13,778 bases of DNA. It comes from Lactifluus volemus. Taxonomy: Eukaryota; Basidiomycota; Agaricomycetes; Russulales; Russulaceae. This document shows, one piece after another, positions 8,111 through 13,778 of this stretch. How positions within the stretch are numbered: position 1 is the first letter of the stretch; the number at the start of each line of letters is the position of its first letter. Under the pieces are notes generated by a model that was not told the DNA's origin, made no database searches, and saw only the letters and a list, made by a program, of their open reading frames with translations. The translations under genes and the position numbers were made by a program. Location of the stretch: NCBI GenBank assembly GCA_022376515.1, contig WTXI01000580.1, forward strand, positions 1 through 13,778, in the 5' to 3' direction.

Positions 8111-9829
8111 CTACGCCTTCTCCTTCCTCTCCTTGTCTTTGTCGCTAAATAGCTCCTTCAACTTGCCCAACAGACTGTGCCGCTTCTCCCGCTTCTGCTG
8201 GATCGAGAATCTCGACGAACCGGTCGGCGACGAGTTTCCGCTCTTGTCCCGTGTGGGGAACGAAAACTTACGCGATGCCTTCCGGAGAGGCGTTGTGGAC
8301 ACAGTCGGCGCAGCAGTGGAGGCACTCCCCGTGCTTGGAGACTTGGTATGACCATTAACGCCAGAAGCGGAAGGCGTAGCTGTGGGTGCGGACGACGACG
8401 GTGCGTCAAGTTGCTGGGCAGCAGCCTCTTCAGGCTTGGGTTCAGGGGCGGTCGCGGGAATTGGCTCAACTGCATCACTGGGGATGGTGCTCTTGGCCGG
8501 AGCAGACTCTGTCTGTGAGGCAGGTCCGGAAGCAGCGAAAGGTTCCTCGACTGGGGCGGGCTCTGGAACAGGTTCGATGGCAGATGCCTCAGCTCGGGCG
8601 GGCTCAGGAACAGGTTCGGGGGCGGTAGGTGCAGGTTCCTTGACCGGCACGGGCTCAGGAGCAGATTCGAAGGCCGCAGAAGCGGGTGCTTCGACTTGAG
8701 CAGGCTCCAGAAAAGGTTCGTTGGCGGTAGGCGCAGGGCCAGACTCGGGCTCAGAGACATCCTCTACTGGGCCATCTGATGGAACAGGGACGACGGCCTC
8801 AAGTTTAGCGGCAGCCCCTGAAGCCCCTTCTTCGGCCTGAGGAACCTCCGCAGCCGCAGCAAGATGTGAACGGTGAGGCAGGAGCACGTGAGTCGACCGC
8901 TCATGCTCAGTGTTGACTTGCGCCACTGCGGGGCCAGGGGGGGAGATAAGGGTCTGGACGGGGAAGAGAGGTTATTATGGGGATGTGGGGATAGGATTAA
9001 AGCCTACCTCTGAATCAGAAACGATAGGCTCTGAAACAAGCTGCTTTGCTCTCGTCAAGATCGAGTCCAACTCGAGGCGGGGATCAAGACAGACCTCATC
9101 CGTAGACCTCTCCACCTCTTGGGGGTTTGGTACGACTTGAACAGCTGGAGTTACGGTTGCCTTGACCTCCTCGGCAACAGTGGACGCTGGATCGTCTACT
9201 ATATGCTCAGGGACCTCGTGATGTATATCGATGGCGGATCCATTCGTGGCTGGCTCATCAGAGTGCTCTGGGAGTTTATCTGTGTGTTCAGGCTCTGCCT
9301 CGGACTCGGAGTGATACGACGGCGGGGCAGTGAGTTGTCCTGGCTTCGGTAGCGCTGGTTTTGGGGGTGCGGTGTACACGTTGTTGATGAAGCTACCATC
9401 CATCTCCGTGGGTTCAGTATCGTTAGTCATCCAGCGACCGTCGACGATGAACTTGTATGCGATCTTGTCTTTCCATGGAATGAGGACAGGAGCCTCAAAT
9501 CCATCGGGTTTTCGAACGAGGCGGAGAGAGGAAGACCACTGTATGCAGAGATGGGGTGCGGAGGAAAAAATGAAGGAGGGAAGACGAAGAGAAAAGCCAG
9601 TGGTTATCGCGGGCATGAGCGAAAAAAAAATAATAAAAAGACAAAGAAAAAAATGACAAGTAGACTTGCCTGGTCAAAGGTGCCAGTTACGATAACTTCG
9701 TTTGCATCGGTGTTTGGCCTGTTTTTAAAGTGAGTGAGGTAGTGAGGGGGTTGCAATGCGTAGAACACGGCTATACAGCGTGGCGACGCACCATCGGAGG
9801 ATGACCTGATGGAGATCTGGCAAAGTCAT
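8111..9829 (-). CDS. CBM48 (AMPK-beta/Crp1-Mdg1-like) glycogen-binding-domain protein, 4 exons, 486 aa
   Basis: Related to yeast Crp1/Mdg1 and the carbohydrate-binding domain of AMPK beta. Exons are 9829-9792, 9718-9670, 9538-9008 and 8953-8111 (1461 nt, in frame). The protein starts MTLPDLHQVILRW; the first intron (73 nt, GTGCGT..AACAG) splits that Trp codon. The E-set domain spans about 7-85: EVIVTGTFDQ, WSSSLRL, IPWKDKIAYKFIVDGRW, then GSFINNVY. Residues matching the AMPK-beta sugar contacts are present (W30, K58, W65, N81/N82). Intron 2 (9669-9539, 131 nt) begins GCAAGT, a GC donor; intron 3 (9007-8954) is GT..AG. After the domain comes a long disordered tail rich in Pro, Glu, Ala and Ser with degenerate PEPVPEPA-type repeats. 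The basic C-terminus (KRHSLLGKLKELFSDKDKER) is an amphipathic helix seen in basidiomycete relatives. Likely a cytosolic glycogen- or signalling-related protein; the role is family-based inference. Confidence 0.9.
9539..9669 (-). other. GC-AG intron of the CBM48 gene
   Basis: The donor is CAG|GCAAGT and the acceptor CATACAG|TGG. Joining GACCAG to TGGTCT restores the conserved FDQW of the CBM48 fold in frame, so the GC donor is well supported. At 131 nt it is the longest intron in the window, and it is rich in A/T runs. Confidence 0.85.
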
Positions 9830-10641
9830 GATGGCGAGCCAACTGGGTTAAGGAGAGTGAAAAGCCCGAACGGCGAGGATGTGGAGATGAAGCGTGAGGG
9901 AAACGTGTACGATGAAGCACACAGCCTACAAGCCGCGTGTGGTCGGATAATGGACGGGGGGGTTGACGAGGAGAAATGAAAAGAAACCTCGTGTGAAAGG
10001 TGTCGCTCTCCAGGAACGAGCAAAAACTGGTTTTGCGGTGCCGAGGAGGGTCAACGTCGACGAATGTCAAACGCAAACGAGTCCCTGTCCCTACACGTAA
10101 TTTATCTCTTTTTTTTTTTTCACATCGCCCGCGTAAACCCCGGGTGGGATACCAATTGCGCCTACTAAAATCTGGAATGAGGTTAGCACCAAGGCCACGA
10201 CCACGACGATCAAGCACGCTACGAGCGATGCTGCTAGCTCACTCGAGATATCACATGTTAATCTCGCCAAGCGCTCCCTTTTGATCCCGAGATTATCATC
10301 TATCTCAGCGCGGGCGTCTCTGACGTCTTGTTAGTGATGAGCCAGTACCAGTGCAATGTCTTCGGACATGCCCTTCCAATTATTGGATGTGAAACTCTCA
10401 TTTCAGTCGAATGCTTTCAAATTGTGTGATTTGGAAATCCTTAGACCGTACAGGGTTCTAACCTTGGAAGGACACCATTGTGCCCAAAGTAGAGGGATTT
10501 CAATGGAGCGTTCGTTTTAATTCCCTCAATTTGGTCACACTGTCCCTCAAGATGGCCCAGCTTTACAGGCTCTGTATTGGTCCATTCAGCCAACAATGAC
10601 AACCAAGTAGCCGATTTCGATTGATTCTCTTCTACTAATTT
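9830..10641. promoter_or_regulatory. Upstream region of the CBM48 gene; otherwise no gene
   Basis: The first ~400 bp hold the promoter and probably the 5' leader of the minus-strand CBM48 gene, pyrimidine-rich in transcript sense, with a T11-12 run (+ strand) near 10111. A 148-codon minus-strand frame (10217-9771) overlaps exon 1 in another frame and has no motif. From 10230 to 10641 I see no gene, RNA or repeat. Confidence 0.45.
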
Positions 10642-11938
10642 CTATATCAGTTCGGCCACCTGCTCCACTGCGACCTTCCAGGCCTCGTCCACATCACCGC
10701 GTAGAGCAACGATCTGTAAGCGCGCCTTGTCGAGGTCACGTATACGGCGTGCATAACTCGCATTGAGCTTACGCAGCGCAAGGGGAAGGGCGCTCGCGCG
10801 ATGGGTGTCTCGGGCAGGAGTGTGCTGTGTGCGGTGGACCACAGAATGCAAGAGATCCTGCGCATGCGAATCGAGGTTGGATAGCGTGCTGCTGAGTTAT
10901 CCGAGCAAGTCACTGTCCGCGCTGGATGTTGCGAGAGCGCGGAGGCGGTGTGCCTCAAAACGCCAACGTGGAGCGGCAGTATCCCAGGCGTGTTCGATAC
11001 TGGCGGCGTCTTCAGGCATCTGTGTGTCAATGATGGCCAGTGGAAGTAGGCGGATGAACTGTTTCTTTGCACTGTCGCGAATGGCGCTTTAGACGAGGGA
11101 TTGAACCTCAGACGATGTAAGGGTTCAGTGAGCCGTGTCGAGGGTGAGAAAAGTGGAGGGGAGGGGGTCAGGTGTGAGATTCATTTGAGCTGCGGGAAGA
11201 GCGATCAAAGGAACAGTGGTCGAAGAAACTGTAGCTTGGGAGGGTTTTCAAGGGACAGGGCATGCCATGGGGATGGGAAGAGAGTAGGTGTCCATGAACG
11301 AAAAGGTACTGGTGCAGACGACAACCTTCTACTCATGGGGTGGTCTTGGGGGAGGCAGATGACTATGAGAAAGCAAGAGTGGTGTTTGAGATATATCTGG
11401 GCTCGGAGACGCTGATGAGTGGGGAGGTAACAGCTGTTTTGGATCGACCGGAGCTGGCTGGAGGAGAGGTATTGACGGAAGAGGGTCGGATGAAGAAGAG
11501 GGAGAGAGTCGGTCAGACAATTGAATATCTGATCCGTGAGCAGTTACGGTCCACTGGCAGGCAGGGGCGGAATCTGAGGGTGGGTCAAGGTCATGTTGGA
11601 GAAAGGGATCATACTCTTTTGATGTGTCTTCAAGGGATGATCTCTGAGCGAATGCGGTCTGTTTTCGTGTTCTAGGACCAGCAGGGAGACGAGCGCGAGC
11701 GCGAAGCATGGGAGACCTGGCAGACTCTAAAGGTTGGGAAGGAGAAGATGTTGATGAGGGACAGGATATACCAGTCCCAGTGGTGGCGGTAGTAGTCCCT
11801 TGGCTGTCAGCACGTCAGCCATGGCTGAGCCTGAGGCAGATGATGATGAAGTGGTGGTCGTAGGAGTCTCAGCCACATAACCCTGCTCTCGCTCGAGCGA
11901 TACCGTAGCTCCAGCCTTCTTTGTTGGCAGTGGCGCTC
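10642..11938 (-). pseudogene. Decayed gene for a coiled-coil, Ser/Pro-rich protein (unrecognised)
   Basis: Coding character persists across about 1.3 kb but in broken form. A probable acceptor (GTCACAG at 11945-11939) opens a frame reading GAPLPTKKAGATVSLEREQG. A shift near 11815 leads to a second frame with LESARSPMLRARARLPAGP and SKEYDPFLQHDLDPPSDS, then Ser/Pro-rich sequence to a TAG near 11329. From about 11320 to 10642 one frame continues through four stops (11250-11248 TGA, 11127-11125 TGA, 11091-11089 TAA, 10899-10897 TAA). It carries AIRDSAKKQFIRLLPLAIID, EDAASIEHAWDTAAPRW and a C-terminal coiled coil LRKLNASYARRIRDLDKAR, ALRGDVDEAWKVAVEQVAEL. Such helix-rich sequence between stops is not expected by chance. 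I cannot name the family. Introns could remove one or two of the stops, but not the one within DSDLLG*LSSTL. Confidence 0.6.
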
Positions 11939-12169
11939 CTGTGACAGCGAGAACATCAATCAGGGCGATGCAGGCTCTTCACCTGCATCTACATTGCACC
12001 CCGACTTGCTACCGGGCTAGAAGCAGGAGAGGATAAAATGAGCGAGGGGGGTGACCACTCGGATGGGGATGGTGATACCGAAGTAGAAATGATCGTAACG
12101 AACCCCCTCGCTCTCCCCATTCCCCCCACCACCTCCAACATATCCCAGTCACCTCCATGTGATGGGGCA
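11939..12169. other. Intergenic between divergent pseudogenes
   Basis: This is upstream of both remnants. Minus-strand frames here (12213-11989 and 12317-12009) show no motif. The start of the RhoGEF remnant is lost or unrecognisable. Confidence 0.4.
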
Positions 12170-12918
12170 AAGCAAGATTTGTAGCTACTACGTGAAGATC
12201 CTGCCGTGCGCAACCTCGACCTGGTGCCCAGTAAGATTTACAGGACCCAGCTGGGTTATTAATTGAGGCCGACAGTTTCACAGTGCAGCGCATTACACGG
12301 TATCCGTTACCCATCAAGCAGATTCCGCAATATACGGAACCCGATCAAGACAGAGAGGCTTGATAGAACGTGCGCTATAAACGGCCGAGAAGATTCTGGA
12401 AAACATCAACGAGATGATACGTGAGTCATGACCGGCTTAAAACACTTTCGCAGGATCTCTGGATCGGTGCGTGCCGTTCACCTAGGGCATTTATGCGCGC
12501 ACTTAACTTTATATTCTGCGGGCACCGGATTTGACTGCGCAGACTAGGCACCTCGGCAACCGGAAAGTACTGAGGGAGGGCCTTCTTAACAAGTCCACGA
12601 GCGGACGCAAGTTACGCGCATTCCTGTGCAACGACATTCTCATATTGACAGACGAGCACGCAAAAATCTATTGGTCCATGGCCGATTCCACTGTCGGAGA
12701 TTCGCATGAACGAAGCCCCAGGCCTCCGAGGTGCATGTCATGATGCATTAGCCACCTCCACATCTTCATGGAATATTGTAGATGAGCTCTCCTTCCAGCT
12801 GTCTATGGCGTATCCGCATGGCGGAGACAAAATAACGCTGAAGGCGAGTTCTACTCGAGAGCGTAATCTGTGGATGACTGACAAGTTGGAAGTCAGACAT
12901 AACGGACTAATTACATAA
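12170..12918 (+). pseudogene. RhoGEF remnant: end of DH domain and PH domain
   Basis: This is the decayed DH-PH part of a Rho guanine-nucleotide exchange factor of the fungal Rom2/ITSN-like type, which activates Rho GTPases for cell-wall and polarity signalling. DH pieces: LLREDPAVRNLDL; an intron-like gap 12231-12275 (GTAAGA..GACAG); then QRITRYPLPIKQIPQYTEP and, one frame over, a stop (TAA, 12378-12380) and TAEKILENINEMI. QDLWIG follows at 12451-12468. The PH domain starts near 12531: RKVLREGLLNKSTSGRK, LRAFLCNDILILTDEHAKI. An extra G at about 12680-12681 shifts the frame to IPLSEIRMNEAPGLR. A good intron, 12731-12781 (GTGCAT..TTGTAG), joins GLR to DELSFQLSMAYPHGGDKI and TRERNLWM. Two Leu-to-Pro changes hit the DH helix (usual PLLIKQILQY). 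No complete DH or downstream CNH domain is present. The family call is strong; the broken state is supported by several independent lesions. Confidence 0.75.
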
Positions 12919-12977
12919 TACATAACTTATCAATGAATATTAGACTTTTTTAAAGCTTGGGCTGAACGATGCGTGCA

Positions 12978-13778
12978 ATGGACCCACTCGACGCTCTGCG
13001 CGCAGCAGTCAGCGCAAAATACGACATCACCACCGTTAATGCCTCAGGCGCTCTTGCAGGCTCTCTCCGTACTGCTACCATCTACGTCTCTCCGCTACAA
13101 CGACCCTTCCAAAGAATGCGCCACCCGCCTCCGCAAAGCGGGAAGCAGTGCGACAGACCCGACGTCCCACCCGGATGGATTTTATGCTTGAGGCTGTGTA
13201 TCTTGCTTGGTTGTTACGCGATACGCCCGGTGGGAATACATGAAGCAAGCACGAGAGCATGGGCTCCCAGCTGGGGGTTTTGTCAGTCTCACCGAACGGA
13301 AGAGTATAGTCGATTGGCTGAAACGCACTGTCAATAATTTGGGAAACATTATTCCACTTTTAGGTGCGTCTTCTTTGTCGTCAGATGTCGTGCACTCTCA
13401 GCAAATCGTAACACGTCTAGAGTCAACTACTCCACCAGGGTCCCCACCCCCTTTCGTCCACCGTCGTCTACCTGCCTCTTCATCCTACCACACATACCCA
13501 GGTGTTGTCCTCCGCATCTACCCGTCAACGTGGAGATGTTGGGGCAACTACTTCGCCTTCTAAGCGGCGCTATGTACCCGACTCAACGGATGTAGAGGTT
13601 GTAAAGAGAATTCGCCAAGGAGAGGTCGAACTCCACGACCACAACACCGTATTGCGTGGAGTCAAGAATAACGTACGATTTCTGTGCTTTCTTGTGGTAC
13701 TCCTCATACGAGCGATCCCATAGAATTTTTCCTCAGTCCGCGATGCGTGTGTCGCCAAGCTCAAGAGCCTAAAGGGGC
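12978..13778 (+). pseudogene. cdc73: Cdc73 (Paf1 complex) N-terminal half, frame-broken, runs off window
   Basis: Similar to Cdc73/parafibromin, the Paf1-complex subunit that works with RNA polymerase II in the nucleus during elongation and histone modification. It starts MDPLDALRAAVSAKYDITTV. Later blocks are YNDPSKECATRLRKAG, TDPTSHPDGFY, EAVYLAWLLRD, EYMKQAREHGLPAGGFVSL, TERKSIVDWL, STTPPGSPPP, SKRRYVPDSTDVEVVKRIRQ, VELHDHNTVLRGVKNN and NFSSVRDACVAKLKSLKG. The order matches basidiomycete Cdc73. Two introns are convincing: 13364-13420 (GTGCGT..TCTAG) and 13673-13723 (GTACGA..CATAG). Frame changes that I cannot explain by introns lie near 13090-13105, 13187-13192 (in-frame TGA) and 13225-13235. 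A fourth, near 13455, could be an odd 46-nt intron (13456-13501). The C-terminal Ras-like domain would lie beyond the window. A functional gene with sequence errors is the main alternative to a decayed copy. Confidence 0.72.

Noticed and set aside
8158..8760. 200-codon minus-strand ORF rich in Leu/Pro/Ser
   Set aside because: Frame-shifted shadow of the repetitive Pro/Glu tail of the CBM48 protein.
9771..10217. 148-codon minus-strand ORF
   Set aside because: It overlaps exon 1 and intron 1 of the CBM48 gene in a different frame, has no motif, and fits a pyrimidine-rich 5' leader.
10763..11092. 109-codon + strand ORF
   Set aside because: Antisense of the decayed coiled-coil gene, whose minus-strand frame has clear helix-forming sequence.
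1..13778. CRISPR array, phage, bacterial operon or transposase gene
   Set aside because: No regularly spaced repeats, no transposase or reverse-transcriptase motifs, and the intron-rich gene structure is fungal.

Overview
The window looks like nuclear DNA of a filamentous basidiomycete fungus, most likely an Agaricomycete. Genes are cut by many short introns (about 50-80 nt) with GT..AG ends and CTAAY-like branch points. The recognisable families (GH92 mannosidase, aldo-keto reductase, Crp1/Mdg1-type CBM48 protein, RhoGEF, Cdc73) are fungal. There are no bacterial operons, ribosome binding sites, CRISPR arrays or phage genes. All assignments come from reading the sequence; no database search was run.

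Layout. (1) 1-259: the last exon of a GH92 alpha-mannosidase on the + strand. (2) 730-2024: a complete eight-exon aldo-keto reductase on the - strand, convergent with the mannosidase. (3) 2522-2986: a broken kinase-like gene on the + strand. (4) 2987-5696: a gene-poor stretch with one tentative small ORF (3335-3800), a striking 33-bp hairpin (4232-4301) and low-complexity tracts. (5) 5697-7893 and 8111-9829: two intact head-to-tail genes on the - strand. The first encodes a Gln/Pro-rich coiled-coil protein with a C-terminal zinc finger. The second encodes a glycogen-binding-type (CBM48) protein with a long disordered tail. (6) 10642-13778: a run of decayed genes. These are a coiled-coil protein on the - strand, then on the + strand a RhoGEF (DH-PH) remnant and a Cdc73 (Paf1 complex) copy with several frame breaks that runs off the window.

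Three genes could be reconstructed exon by exon with the reading frame kept through every junction: the reductase (292 aa), the zinc-finger protein (651 aa) and the CBM48 protein (486 aa). Their integrity argues that the frame breaks elsewhere are real decay rather than uniformly poor sequence, although breaks in G/C runs could still be base-calling errors.

The genes do not form a shared pathway. No wholly new system was found. The items most worth following up are the near-perfect hairpin, the decayed copy of normally single-copy CDC73 beside other pseudogenes, and the uncharacterised polyQ/coiled-coil/zinc-finger protein.
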